64,000 bases of DNA from Pseudodonghicola xiamenensis DSM 18339 (GCF_000429365.1 NZ_AUBS01000004.1:124001-188000), one strand, 5' to 3'. Shown: positions 7,612 to 16,762, counted from the stretch's first letter. Notes: generated by a model from the letters alone, not told the origin. Program-made: numbers and translations.

Positions 7612-9369
7612 ATGACGCGGCTTCCCCTGCAGACCCGGGCGATCATTCTGGCTTTCCTCCTTGGTGTGGGCGGGCTGACGGCGGGTGTCTGGCGGTATGG
7701 TTATCTGCAGGCTCTGGGGCAGCTCGAACAGCGGGGGGAGGCCGATCTGGCTCTGGCCTCGGACCGGCTGGTGCGTCAGTTGCAGCTTTATCAGGCGCTT
7801 GCGGTCATGACTGCGGATCGTCCGGCGTTGATGGGGTTGGATGATCCGGTTCGCCGGGCGCTGGCCGAGGCTTTATTGCGGCAGGTGGCGGATAAATCCG
7901 GGGCGCTGGATCTGATTTATGCCGATGCGGCCGGCCATGTGGTTGTTGCGGCCAATCCCGGTCTGACGCCGAAGGATCTGGGGCAGCAGGCCTTTTTCCG
8001 CCGGGCGTTGCACGGTGCGTTGGGACGTGGCCATGGGGTGGTGGGGGCGTTGCAGCGACGTGCCTATTACTTTGCTGCACCGGTCTTCGCGCCGGGGGGC
8101 GCCGTGAAGGGGGCGCTGATTGCGGTGGCCGATCTGGAGGGGATCGAACGCAGTTGGCGCGGTAATCTGCCACCGGTTTTCTTTACCGACAGCTCTGGGC
8201 TTTTGTTCATTTCGAACCGGTCCGATCTGCTGTTCTGGCATCGCGATCCGGGGCAACTGGGGCTGACGCCGCCGGATGGCGGGACGCTGGATTTCGCGGC
8301 GCGTCGGGTGGGGACACATGACATCTGGCGGCTGGGCTGGGGCCAGTACCTGCCGGAGCGCGCGCTGCATCTGTCGCGCGATGTGCCCTTGGTCGAGATG
8401 ACTGGCGAAATCCTGATCAATGTCGCCCCGGCGCGGCGGCTTGCCGGGTTGCAGGCTGCTGCGGTGGCTGCGATCTGCCTGGCCTTCGGGGCACTTCTGT
8501 TTCTGGCCACCGAACGCAGGCGGACCCTGGCGCTGGCCAATGCGGCGCTTGAGGTGCGGGTGAAAGACCGCACCCGGGCGCTGTCGGAAACCAACGAGAA
8601 GCTGCGCCAGGAAGTGATCGAACGCGAAGAGGCTGAGGCGGCGCTGAAGCAGGCGCAGGCCGATCTGGTCCAGGCCGGCAAGCTCTCTGCGCTGGGACAG
8701 ATGAGCGCGGGGATCAGTCACGAACTGAACCAGCCGTTGATGGCGATCCGGCAATTCGCCGACAATGGCGCTGCCTTCCTGAGCCGGGGGTGGACGGATC
8801 GGGCGGGCGAGAATCTGGAGCGGATTGCCGATATGGCGACGCGGATGGACCGGATCATCCGCAACCTGCGCGCCTTCGCCCGCAATGAACGCGAACCCTC
8901 AGGCAAGGTCGATTTGGCCGGGGTGCTGCGGCAGGCGGTGGAACTGACCGAGGCGCGGTTGAAAGCCGATGGCGTGCGGCTGGACTGGATCCCTCCCGCC
9001 GCGCCGATTTATGTCTGGGGCGGAGAGGTGCGTCTGGCACAGGTCTTTGTCAATCTGATCAACAATGCGGTGGATGCAATGGGCGGGCGCGACGACAAGC
9101 TGATCGGCATCGAGATCGGGGAACAGGGGGCCCGGCTGATGGTTCGCGTCACCGATACCGGCCCAGGCATCGCCGATCCGGAAAAGATTTTCGAGCCGTT
9201 CTATACCACCAAGGAAGTTGGCGGAGACGAGGGGATGGGGCTGGGCCTGTCGATCTCTTACGGGCTGGTGCAGAGCTTTGGCGGCAATATCCGCGGCGCC
9301 AATGCTCCCGGCGGCGGCGCGGTCTTCACGGTCGAGCTGGAGCGCTGGCAGGCGGAGCGGGCGGCATGA
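7612..9369 (+). CDS. dctB: C4-dicarboxylate sensor histidine kinase, DctB type
   Basis: A 585-aa membrane kinase that would sense periplasmic dicarboxylates and phosphorylate the DctD partner. The order is: TM helix at about residues 8-27, periplasmic PDC/Cache-like domain (with YADAAGHVVVAANPG and FFTDSSGLLFISN), TM helix at about 280-300, coiled coil, HisKA box with the phospho-histidine in GISHELNQPLMAIRQ, then HATPase motifs NLINNAVDAM (N box), DTGPGI (G1) and GMGLGLS (G2). All kinase motifs look intact. The start was chosen at MTRLPLQTR just before the first TM. The stop overlaps dctD by 4 bp (ATGA). Confidence 0.92.
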   Translation: MTRLPLQTRAIILAFLLGVGGLTAGVWRYGYLQALGQLEQRGEADLALASDRLVRQLQLYQALAVMTADRPALMGLDDPVRRALAEALLRQVADKSGALDLIYADAAGHVVVAANPGLTPKDLGQQAFFRRALHGALGRGHGVVGALQRRAYYFAAPVFAPGGAVKGALIAVADLEGIERSWRGNLPPVFFTDSSGLLFISNRSDLLFWHRDPGQLGLTPPDGGTLDFAARRVGTHDIWRLGWGQYLPERALHLSRDVPLVEMTGEILINVAPARRLAGLQAAAVAAICLAFGALLFLATERRRTLALANAALEVRVKDRTRALSETNEKLRQEVIEREEAEAALKQAQADLVQAGKLSALGQMSAGISHELNQPLMAIRQFADNGAAFLSRGWTDRAGENLERIADMATRMDRIIRNLRAFARNEREPSGKVDLAGVLRQAVELTEARLKADGVRLDWIPPAAPIYVWGGEVRLAQVFVNLINNAVDAMGGRDDKLIGIEIGEQGARLMVRVTDTGPGIADPEKIFEPFYTTKEVGGDEGMGLGLSISYGLVQSFGGNIRGANAPGGGAVFTVELERWQAERAA

Positions 9370-10595
9370 CGCGCAAGGTGCTTCTGGTCGACGATGACGC
9401 GGCGGTGCGCGATGCGCTGGGGCAGACGCTGGAGCTGGCCGAGCTGGAGCCGATCATGGCCAGCTCCTTCGTGATGGCGAAGGATCACATCACCGAGGGG
9501 TTCGAAGGGGTGATCCTGTCGGACATCCGCATGCCGGGGCGCGACGGGTTTCACCTGCTGAGCTATGCCCAGGGCATTGATCGCGAATTGCCGGTGATCC
9601 TGCTGACCGGTGAGGGAGATATCCCGATGGCGGTTCGGGCGATGGGACAGGGGGCTTTCGATTTCCTGGAAAAACCCTGTGCCGCCGCCGATCTTCTGCC
9701 GGTGCTGGACCGGGCGTTGAAGACCCGCGCGCTGGTGCTGGAAAACCGTCGGTTGAAGCGACAGCTTGAGCGTGGCGATCCGGCGGCGCGGATGATTTTC
9801 GGCATCTCGCCGCAATCGAATGAATTGCGGGCCAGGGTGCGCAGCGTCGCGCCGACGGGGGCGGAGGTGCTGGTCACCGGTCCGCCCGGCAGCGGGATTT
9901 CGAAAGTGGCCGAGGTGATACATCTGATGTCTCCGCGTGCCCGTGGGCCGTTCGTGAAACGCCCTGCCGCCGGGCTGACGCCCGAGGCACTGGACGGTCT
10001 CTGCGCCCAGGGTGCCGGCGGGTCGATTTTTCTCGATGAGGTCTCGGCGATGCCGCAGGCAACGCAATATGCCGCGCTCGAGGTGTTGGAGCAGGGATCG
10101 GCGGCCCGTGTCATCGCCGGGACCACTGCCGATCTGGCCGGGCGGGTGGAGGAAGGCCTTTTCCACGCCGATCTGTTCTATCGGCTGGATGTGATGCGGG
10201 TGCGGATCCCGGCATTGAGCGAGAGGCGTGAGGATATCCCGGTGTTGTTCCGCCACTATGTGGCGCAGGCGGCAGAGCAATCGGGTATTCCCGAGCCGGA
10301 GGTCGGGCCCGAGCATCTGGCGGGGTTGATGGGGCAGGACTGGCCGGGCAATGCGCGGTCGCTGATGTCGGCGGCGATGCGGTTCGTGCTGGGCATGCCG
10401 GAGGAGGTCGGGCGCGAAAGCGGGCTGGGGCTGGCCGAGCAGATGGCACAGGTCGAACGCTCGCTTCTCGTCGCCGCATTGGGCCGGCAGAACGGCTGCG
10501 CCACCGAAGCCGCCAAGGGGCTGAAACTGCCGCGCAAGACCTTTTACGACAAGCTGGCCCGCTATGGCATCCGGCCGGGAGACTATCGCCGCTGA
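9366..10595 (+). CDS. dctD: DctD-like response regulator with degenerate AAA+ domain
   Basis: A 409-aa NtrC-family protein. The receiver domain is normal: acidic pocket DDD at 9-11, phospho-acceptor D53 in LSDIRMPG and K in FLEKP. The central AAA+ domain is not. Walker A reads GPPGSGIS near residue 172, where the consensus is GxxGxGKE, so the catalytic lysine is lost. Walker A and Walker B (GGSIFLDEVS) are only about 50 residues apart, roughly 20 fewer than usual. The deleted part is where the GAFTGA loop that contacts sigma54 should be. The C-terminal Fis-type HTH (NGCATEAAKGLKLPRKTFYD) is intact. It probably activates or represses dctP without sigma54, as known for Rhodobacter capsulatus NtrC. 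Confidence 0.88.
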   Translation: MTRKVLLVDDDAAVRDALGQTLELAELEPIMASSFVMAKDHITEGFEGVILSDIRMPGRDGFHLLSYAQGIDRELPVILLTGEGDIPMAVRAMGQGAFDFLEKPCAAADLLPVLDRALKTRALVLENRRLKRQLERGDPAARMIFGISPQSNELRARVRSVAPTGAEVLVTGPPGSGISKVAEVIHLMSPRARGPFVKRPAAGLTPEALDGLCAQGAGGSIFLDEVSAMPQATQYAALEVLEQGSAARVIAGTTADLAGRVEEGLFHADLFYRLDVMRVRIPALSERREDIPVLFRHYVAQAAEQSGIPEPEVGPEHLAGLMGQDWPGNARSLMSAAMRFVLGMPEEVGRESGLGLAEQMAQVERSLLVAALGRQNGCATEAAKGLKLPRKTFYDKLARYGIRPGDYRR

Positions 10596-10996
10596 TGCTC
10601 CGGTCGCAGGCCGGGACCGGCAGACAGGAATGAAGCGCGACGCCGATGGTGACGGCGCAGTGGTGGCGGCGGCCTGAGGGCACGGGTCATGGTCTTTTCG
10701 CTGGGCTTGCGGATCGGGCGCGTCCCGGTGCGGGCGTCAATGTGTGCGGATTATCGCACGGCGGCAGTGAGGCCTGTGTGGAAATCCGCACTGGTGATTT
10801 TCCTCGCATCTGGACGATGGTTCGATTCTGTCGATAATTCCATGAATTCGCGCAACAAAATGATGGGTGAAGTTTTGTTGCGGGCGACGCTTGAGCGGCC
10901 CGATTCGAATCGTTTCACTACGCGCAACGCATCGATTCCCGATGCGGGCCGGGTTTGGGCCCGGACGAAGAACAGTCAGTCGGGGAGGAGTATCCG
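10596..10996. other. Long dctD-dctP intergenic region
   Basis: 401 bp with no credible gene. Its 3' half holds the CGCAACAAAA dyad (10851-10882) and a further CGCAAC half-site near 10924. A second hairpin GCATCG-ATTCC-CGATGC lies at about 10928-10944, just before the dctP ribosome site. I did not notice a GG-N10-GC sigma54 promoter here, consistent with the missing GAFTGA loop in DctD. Confidence 0.55.
10851..10882. promoter_or_regulatory. Putative DctD operator upstream of dctP
   Basis: A perfect 10-bp inverted repeat, CGCAACAAAA (10851-10860) and TTTTGTTGCG (10873-10882), is separated by 12 bp, so half-site centres are 22 bp apart, two helical turns. This suits a dimeric Fis-type HTH activator such as DctD. 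It lies 115-146 bp upstream of the dctP start. The protein that binds it is inferred from position. Confidence 0.6.
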
Positions 10997-12001
10997 ATGA
11001 AATTCTTTGGTTTGGCGGGGATCGCCATCGCGCTGGGGCTGACCGCTCCTGCAGCTTTCGCAGAGGACTGCGATGATGGAGAGATTGTCATCAAGTTCAG
11101 CCACGTGACCAACACCGACAAGCACCCCAAGGGGATTGCCGCCACCTTGCTGGCCAAGCGTGTCAACGAAGAGATGAATGGCAAGGCCTGTATGGAGGTC
11201 TTCCCGAACTCGACCTTGTACAACGATGACCAGGTGCTCGAGGCGATGCTGCAGGGCGACGTGCAGATGGCCGCGCCCTCGCTGTCGAAGTTCGAACAAT
11301 TCACCAAGAAGTTCCGCATTTTCGATCTGCCCTTCATGTTCAAGAACATCGAAGCGGTGGATGAGTTCCAGAACTCGGAAACCGGGCAGCAGATGAGGGA
11401 ACTCATGGTGCGTCGCGGTCTTCTGGGACTGCAATTCTGGCACAATGGGATGAAGCAGATTTCGGCCAACAAGCCGCTGATCTGGCCGGCGGACGCCAAG
11501 GGGCTGAAGTTCCGGGTACAGAACTCGGATGTGCTTAAGGCGCAGATGAAGGCAATGGGCGCCAGCCCGCAGCCGATGGCCTTTTCCGAAGTCTATGGTG
11601 CGTTGCAGACCGGCGTGGTCGACGGCCAGCAGAACACCTGGTCCAACATCTACGGCCAGAAGTTCTTCGAAGTGCAGGACGGCGTGACCGAGGCCAATCT
11701 CGGGCTGCTCGACTATATGGTGGTGACCTCGGCAGATTGGTGGGACAGCCTGCCCGATGACGTGCGCGATCAGCTTGCCACCATCCTCAAGGAGGTGACC
11801 GAGACCCGCAACGCGGAATCCTTCAAGGTCAATGAAGAGGCCAAGGAAGCCATCATCGCCGCCGGCGGGGTGGTGCGCGAACTGACCCCGGACCAGCGTC
11901 AGGCCTGGGTCGATGTGATGAAGCCGGTCTGGGCTGAATTCGTCAAAGACGTGGGCCAGGACAATATCGACGCTGCCCAGGCGATCAACGCCAAACACTG
12001 A
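10997..12001 (+). CDS. dctP: TRAP transporter C4-dicarboxylate-binding periplasmic protein
   Basis: A 334-aa periplasmic binding protein for succinate, malate and fumarate that delivers substrate to DctQM. A signal peptide covers residues 1-22 (FFGLAGIAIALGLTAPAAFA, cleavage before EDCDD). The mature part shows the DctP fold markers KFSHVTNTDKHPKG, FDLPFMFKN and the substrate-arginine region KGLKFRVQNSDV. It also has QTGVVDGQQNTWSNI, typical of dicarboxylate DctP. GGGGAGGAG lies 7 nt before ATG 10997. First gene of dctPQM, directly after the dctBD two-component pair. Confidence 0.95.
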   Translation: MKFFGLAGIAIALGLTAPAAFAEDCDDGEIVIKFSHVTNTDKHPKGIAATLLAKRVNEEMNGKACMEVFPNSTLYNDDQVLEAMLQGDVQMAAPSLSKFEQFTKKFRIFDLPFMFKNIEAVDEFQNSETGQQMRELMVRRGLLGLQFWHNGMKQISANKPLIWPADAKGLKFRVQNSDVLKAQMKAMGASPQPMAFSEVYGALQTGVVDGQQNTWSNIYGQKFFEVQDGVTEANLGLLDYMVVTSADWWDSLPDDVRDQLATILKEVTETRNAESFKVNEEAKEAIIAAGGVVRELTPDQRQAWVDVMKPVWAEFVKDVGQDNIDAAQAINAKH

Positions 12002-12095
12002 TCGCGTATATCGACCGACGGGCCCGGCCACAGGGCCGGGCCCGCTGTCGTCACGCTGATTCTCGATGACAATCCGTAGCCGATGGGGGAATGCC

Positions 12096-12785
12096 ATGTC
12101 GGTCCAAACTATGCCGCAGTCCGGTTGGGGCCGCGCGGTGGAAGAGTTCGAAAAGACGGCGATCGCCGTCCTTCTCGGGCTGATGACGCTGATCACCTTC
12201 GTCAATGTGGTTCTGCGATACGGCTTCAACACCGGTATCATCTGGGGGTTGGAGGCGACCACCTTCCTGTTCGCCTGGCTGGTGCTTTTCGGGGTCAGCT
12301 ACGCAGTGAAAGTGACCGCCAATCTGGGCGTCGATGCGGTGCTGACGATGTTGCCGGCGGGACCACGCCGGGTGCTGGCGCTGGTGTCTGCGGCGGTCTT
12401 CATCGCCTATGTCTGCCTGTTGCTGAAGGGCGCCTGGGACTATTGGGCGAATTTCGCCAATCTTCCGCAGACCACCGGCCGCTGGTTTCCGACCGGTTTC
12501 GAAGAGATGAAGCGCACCTCTTTCCGTGGCTGGTACGAGGTGGTGGATATCCCGATGCCCGACTGGCTGCGCTGGATCGAACCGCTGATGAACGATGGAG
12601 AATCTTACGAGAAGATCCCGCGCTTCATCCCCTATTTCATGCTGCCCTTTGGCATGGCTTTGCTGCTGTTCCGGGTGCTTCAGGCGACCTGGCGGCTGGC
12701 CACGGGGCGTGCCGAAAGCATGATCGTCAGCCACGAAGCCGAAGACGCCATCGAAGACGTGGCGCATCTGAACCGGGAGAATTGA
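12096..12785 (+). CDS. dctQ: TRAP transporter small membrane subunit
   Basis: A 229-aa inner-membrane protein with about four TM helices, including AIAVLLGLMTLITFVNVVLRY near residue 25 and FLFAWLVLFGVSYAV near 65. The insertion between helices 3 and 4 (GRWFPTGFEEMKRTSF, PMPDWLRWIEPLMNDGE) is typical of dicarboxylate-type DctQ. DctQ pairs with DctM and docks DctP. ATG 12096 was preferred over 12066 because GGGGGA lies just upstream. The gap to dctM is 4 bp. Confidence 0.92.
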   Translation: MSVQTMPQSGWGRAVEEFEKTAIAVLLGLMTLITFVNVVLRYGFNTGIIWGLEATTFLFAWLVLFGVSYAVKVTANLGVDAVLTMLPAGPRRVLALVSAAVFIAYVCLLLKGAWDYWANFANLPQTTGRWFPTGFEEMKRTSFRGWYEVVDIPMPDWLRWIEPLMNDGESYEKIPRFIPYFMLPFGMALLLFRVLQATWRLATGRAESMIVSHEAEDAIEDVAHLNREN

Positions 12786-12789
12786 GCCC

Positions 12790-14166
12790 ATGGAAGTCGT
12801 CTTTCTTTTCGTCATGATCATCGGGCTGATGCTGATCGGCGTGCCGATCGCGGTCTCTCTGGGCTTCTCGTCGATCATCTTCCTGCTGGCCGTCAGTGAC
12901 ACCTCGCTCGCCTCGATCGCGCAAAGCTTCTTTCAGGCGATGGCCGGGCATTACACACTGCTGGCGATCCCCTTCTTCGTGCTGGCCTCGTCCTTCATGT
13001 CGACAGGCGGCGTGGCGCGGCGGATCATCCGGGTCTCGATCGCGCTGGTGGGGCACTTCCCGGGCGGCCTGGCGATTGCCGGGGTCTTCGCCTGCATGCT
13101 TTTCGCGGCGCTCTCGGGCTCCTCGCCGGCCACCGTGGTCGCCATCGGCTCGATCGTGATCGCGGGCATGCGCCAGGTCGGCTACAGCAAGGATTTCGCT
13201 GCCGGCGTGATCGCCAACGCCGGCACGCTGGGCATCCTGATCCCGCCGTCGATCGTGATGGTCGTCTATGCCTCGGCCACCGATGTCTCGGTCGGGCGGA
13301 TGTTCCTGGCCGGTGTGATCCCGGGGCTGCTGGCTGGCACCATGCTGATGACGACGATCTATATCATCGCCAAGATGCGCCATCTGCCCAAGGGTGAATG
13401 GCAGGGTTGGAGAGAGGTCTTTGCCGCCGGCTATGACGCGATCTGGGGGCTGTTCCTGATCGTGATCATCCTGGGCGGTATCTATGGCGGCATCTTCACG
13501 CCGACTGAGGCCGCTGCCGTCGCCGCTGTCTATGCCTTCCTCGTGGCCACCTTCGTCTATCGCGACATGGGGCCCCTGGCGCGCCCCGAGGGCCAGCGCA
13601 ACCTGACGCTCCTGGACAAGCCGCTGGCCCTGGTGACCGCCTGGTTCCATCGAGATACCCGCGACACGCTGTTCGAGGCCGGGAAGCTGACCATCACGCT
13701 GATGTTCATCATCGCCAATGCGTTGATCCTGAAACATGTGCTGACGGATGAGCAGATCCCGCAGCAGATCGCCGGGGCGATGCTGGACGCGGGCTTCGGC
13801 CCGGTGATGTTCCTGGTGATCGTCAACGTCATCCTGCTGATCGGCGGCCAGTTCATGGAACCTTCGGGGCTGATCGTGATCGTGGCGCCGCTGGTCTTTC
13901 CGATCGCCATCGATCTCGGCATCGACCCGATCCATCTGGGCATCATCATGGTGGTGAACATGGAAATCGGCATGATCACCCCGCCGGTCGGGCTGAACCT
14001 CTTCGTCACCTCAGGGGTGGCGGGGATGCCGATGATGCGGGTGGTGAAGGCGGCGCTGCCCTTCCTCGCGGTGCTCTTCGTCTTCCTGATCATGGTGACC
14101 TATATCCCGATCCTGTCGACCTGGCTGCCGACCACCTTCATGGGGCCGGAGATCATCACCAAATAG
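12790..14166 (+). CDS. dctM: TRAP transporter large permease subunit
   Basis: A 458-aa membrane protein that uses the sodium gradient to drive dicarboxylate import. There are 11-12 hydrophobic helices. Family motifs include FAALSGSSPATVVAIGS, GTLGILIPPSIVMVVYA and the second-half repeat NMEIGMITPPVGLNLFV. The region around residues 205-300 (YRDMGPLARPEG, KPLALVTAWFHRD) is a hydrophilic loop as seen in the longer dicarboxylate DctM proteins. Last gene of dctPQM; a terminator follows. Confidence 0.95.
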   Translation: MEVVFLFVMIIGLMLIGVPIAVSLGFSSIIFLLAVSDTSLASIAQSFFQAMAGHYTLLAIPFFVLASSFMSTGGVARRIIRVSIALVGHFPGGLAIAGVFACMLFAALSGSSPATVVAIGSIVIAGMRQVGYSKDFAAGVIANAGTLGILIPPSIVMVVYASATDVSVGRMFLAGVIPGLLAGTMLMTTIYIIAKMRHLPKGEWQGWREVFAAGYDAIWGLFLIVIILGGIYGGIFTPTEAAAVAAVYAFLVATFVYRDMGPLARPEGQRNLTLLDKPLALVTAWFHRDTRDTLFEAGKLTITLMFIIANALILKHVLTDEQIPQQIAGAMLDAGFGPVMFLVIVNVILLIGGQFMEPSGLIVIVAPLVFPIAIDLGIDPIHLGIIMVVNMEIGMITPPVGLNLFVTSGVAGMPMMRVVKAALPFLAVLFVFLIMVTYIPILSTWLPTTFMGPEIITK

Positions 14167-14188
14167 CAGTATCAAAAGCCGAAACCTG

Positions 14189-14219
14189 AAACGCGCGTGG
14201 GCCCTCCCGCGCGCGTTTT
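14189..14219 (+). terminator. Terminator after dctPQM
   Basis: The stem AAACGCGCG (from 14189) with CGCGCGTTTT (14210-14219) encloses a 12-nt loop and ends in a T run, 23 bp after the dctM stop. Confidence 0.75.
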
Positions 14220-14326
14220 GCATCGGTCCGCTCATCGGGCCTGCAGCCCTCTTCACGATGATGGGATGCCCCGCGAAGGTTGATGCACCACCTGTGCCTT
14301 CGATGTGGTACAAATATCCCGGGAAA

Positions 14327-14345
14327 GGGCGGGCGGAGCCCGCCC
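14327..14345 (-). terminator. Hairpin downstream of the GspL/PilP-like gene
   Basis: The 8-bp stem GGGCGGGC / GCCCGCCC with a GGA loop lies 33 bp past the stop of the minus-strand gene. On that strand the stem is followed by TTTCCC, a weak U tract. Confidence 0.55.
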
Positions 14346-14377
14346 TGTGGCAGAGCCCCGAGGACGATCGGGCGATC

Positions 14378-16762
14378 TCAGCCCTTGGGCAGTTTCAGCG
14401 TCAGGTTGCGGCCGTTTTTGGAATAGCGCAACTCGCTGTCGCCGATGGCCACCACCTTGCCGCCATCTATGCTGTCGCCGACCTTGACCTTCTTGTAACG
14501 CCCGCTGGGCAGGCGGATCAGGGCGCGGCGGTTCGAAGCGCTGCCGTAAACGCCGATCAGGTTGAGATTGCGCAGGTTGAGCGCATTGTCGACCGTCGCT
14601 TGCCGGGCCACCGAGGCCGAAGAGGGGATCGGTGGCGCCACGGTGGCCGGTGCGGCTGGCGTAGTGGCGGTGCTGGGGATGCCGAGCGATGCGCTGGCAG
14701 AGCGGCGCGGCTGGGTGGAGAGGTTCTCCGGTCGGGAGCGGGGCGCGATGGCGACGGCGACAGCCTGGGCGGTGGCGCTGCTGACATCGTTTTCCGGCTC
14801 TGGCGGGGCGACGGGCGCGGCGCGTGCGGCGGCGGCCGCCGATACGATGGACTTGGGGCGCAGCCGGGGGCGGAACCCGCCCAATTCGCTGCGGCTGCGA
14901 CCGCCAAGCTGGGCGCGTTCGGTCTGCTCGATCAGGTCGGTGGGGCGCGGGCGGGGCCGTCGGCCGGTCAGATATTCGCGCAGGGCATCTCGTTCTGCGG
15001 TGGCCTCGGCCTGGGTGGTCAGCCGGGCGGGCAGTGCCGGGGGAACGACCGGCGGCCGCCCCAGGGTGACGACAATGCCATCGGGGCTTTCGCTGCCTTC
15101 GGGGGTGGCGGTGACAAGTCCGCGCGCATCGAGTGCGAAGCGACCGCCGGCTGCCGCGGGAGAAGTCACCGCATTCAGGCCTTGGTCGGTGGCAAAGGTT
15201 CCGGCGCTCGGCAGGGCGACGGCGTCCTGCGACAGATCGGTGCGGTCGATCGAGGCGACATAGAGATCGTCCAGGCCGATGATCGAAGGCGTTTCAGGGG
15301 CTTGCGGGGCGGTCGGCCACAGGCCGGTCGCAGCATAGAAGGTTTCCGGGTCCGCCTCGGGCATATCGGACAGAGGAGCGTCCGGTTCGGGCTCGCCGGC
15401 GAGTTCGGGGTCGCTGTCGGCGGTCTCTGCGGTGCCGGCGGGGGAAAGCGCGTCGAGAACTGCGCTATCGGTGGCGCTCAGGTCGTTTTCGCCAGCCTCG
15501 GGAGCGGAGGAGAGCGTGCTGTTGCGCGGCGCGGACGCCGGCGGCGTCAGCAGGAGGGGAAGCTCCGTTTCCGCCGGGGCCGAGGCAGGGGCTTGTTCGG
15601 AAGGCGCAGGCGCATCAGTCTTCGGCGTGCCGTGGAAGAGACCGCCGCCGGTGTACAGCGTTGCCCAGGCGGCGACGCCGGCCAGCAGGAGAAGCAGCAC
15701 CAGGGTGAGGATCAGCCCGAGAAAACGCGGCTTGCCGCGCCTGGCCGCGTCTGAGCGATCGCCGCCGAAGCGATTGAGGCGATGGGCGTCGGGGCGTTGC
15801 GTGGAGGCATCCCGGTCGGTCTGCGGGGCGGGATTGCTGGCGCGCCGCTGGAGCAGCCCGGCCAGGGCGCTTTGCATCTGGGTCTTGGTCGAGGCCGCGC
15901 TTGCCGAGACGCCTGAGGCCGCACTTGCTGCGGGCGGCGGCGTCACCGGTCTTGCAATGGCCGCCGCCTCGGGGCGGCGCTGGCCTGCAAGGGGCGTGAC
16001 GGTCGTGGCCTCATCTTCGGTCGATTTTCCGCGGCGGCTGATGAACCCCGCCGCCGTCGGACCCGCCGCCGTGGCAGGTGCCGATGGGGACGCTTCGGGT
16101 TTGGCCGCGGGCTGGGCGGGGGCGTCTGGTTTGTGCAGGGCGGCGGCGGTGTCATCTTGCGCGGTCGAAAGGCTGCCGGAGGCGGTGGAGCTCGGCACCG
16201 GGGCGATGTCTTCGCGCTCGGGCTGGCTGACCTCTCCGGTGACCACCACGGCGATGCCGTCGGGGTCGATCTTGCGATCGCCGGCGGCTTTGGTGACGCC
16301 GAAGAAAGGTTCGCCCAGAAACGATTGATCGCCGGGAATGGCAACGAAGCTGACCGGCTGGAAGCCGTGGTCGACGGCAAAGGTTTCGGCCTCGGCAAGG
16401 GTGTCGCGGGCCACCGCAGCGACATGGGTGACGGCGCTCTCGGTCGAGATATCGAAGGCCAGATCGTCGACGGCGTAAGGCGTGGCGCCGGCCAGAGCCT
16501 CGCGGACCAGCCGCAGCCGAGTTTCGCCTTCGGCGGTGCCGGTGTCGATCTGCATGTAACGGATCTGGTCGTTGGGGATGATCAGCTTGCAGCTCAGCCC
16601 TTCGGGGTCGATCAGGCGGGCCCGGTCGCGTAGGTCGGCCAGCGCGGCAGAGAGGTCCGGGACGTCGAGCGCGACTTGGCCCACCAGGTGCCAGCCACCG
16701 GCGTTGCGATGCAACAGGGCGATCCCCTCAATAGACAGTGAGAGCGCAAAACTCGGTTTCAT
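14378..16762 (-). CDS. Single-span membrane protein with GspL/PilM-like N-domain and PilP/GspC-like C-domain
   Basis: A 794-aa protein of unknown function. Residues 1-165 look like the actin-like fold of GspL/PilM: an IEGIALLHR start, KLIIPNDQIRYMQID, and ALAGATPYAVDDLAFD followed by VDHGFQPVSFVAIP. About 180 Pro/Ala/Ser-rich residues follow, then one TM helix at about 347-370 (FLGLILTLVLLLLLAGVAAW). A further 350 disordered residues come next. The last 70 residues (VYGSASNRRALIRLPSGRY, VKVGDSIDGGKVVAIGDSEL) resemble the periplasmic domain of PilP or GspC. No other secretion or pilus gene is near. It is divergent from the SIMPL gene. Domain assignments are by eye. Confidence 0.7.
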   Translation of the reverse strand: MKPSFALSLSIEGIALLHRNAGGWHLVGQVALDVPDLSAALADLRDRARLIDPEGLSCKLIIPNDQIRYMQIDTGTAEGETRLRLVREALAGATPYAVDDLAFDISTESAVTHVAAVARDTLAEAETFAVDHGFQPVSFVAIPGDQSFLGEPFFGVTKAAGDRKIDPDGIAVVVTGEVSQPEREDIAPVPSSTASGSLSTAQDDTAAALHKPDAPAQPAAKPEASPSAPATAAGPTAAGFISRRGKSTEDEATTVTPLAGQRRPEAAAIARPVTPPPAASAASGVSASAASTKTQMQSALAGLLQRRASNPAPQTDRDASTQRPDAHRLNRFGGDRSDAARRGKPRFLGLILTLVLLLLLAGVAAWATLYTGGGLFHGTPKTDAPAPSEQAPASAPAETELPLLLTPPASAPRNSTLSSAPEAGENDLSATDSAVLDALSPAGTAETADSDPELAGEPEPDAPLSDMPEADPETFYAATGLWPTAPQAPETPSIIGLDDLYVASIDRTDLSQDAVALPSAGTFATDQGLNAVTSPAAAGGRFALDARGLVTATPEGSESPDGIVVTLGRPPVVPPALPARLTTQAEATAERDALREYLTGRRPRPRPTDLIEQTERAQLGGRSRSELGGFRPRLRPKSIVSAAAAARAAPVAPPEPENDVSSATAQAVAVAIAPRSRPENLSTQPRRSASASLGIPSTATTPAAPATVAPPIPSSASVARQATVDNALNLRNLNLIGVYGSASNRRALIRLPSGRYKKVKVGDSIDGGKVVAIGDSELRYSKNGRNLTLKLPKG

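Noticed and set aside
10596..10996. Sigma54 promoter expected for dctP
   Set aside because: No GG-N10-GC arrangement with a TGGC/TTGC context was noticed in this gap, and the cognate regulator lacks the sigma54-contact loop.
14258..15754. Long plus-strand open frame opposite the GspL/PilP-like gene
   Set aside because: It is the antisense shadow of a GC-rich coding strand, very rich in Gly and Arg, with no recognisable domain. The minus-strand frame has a TM helix and ordered ends.
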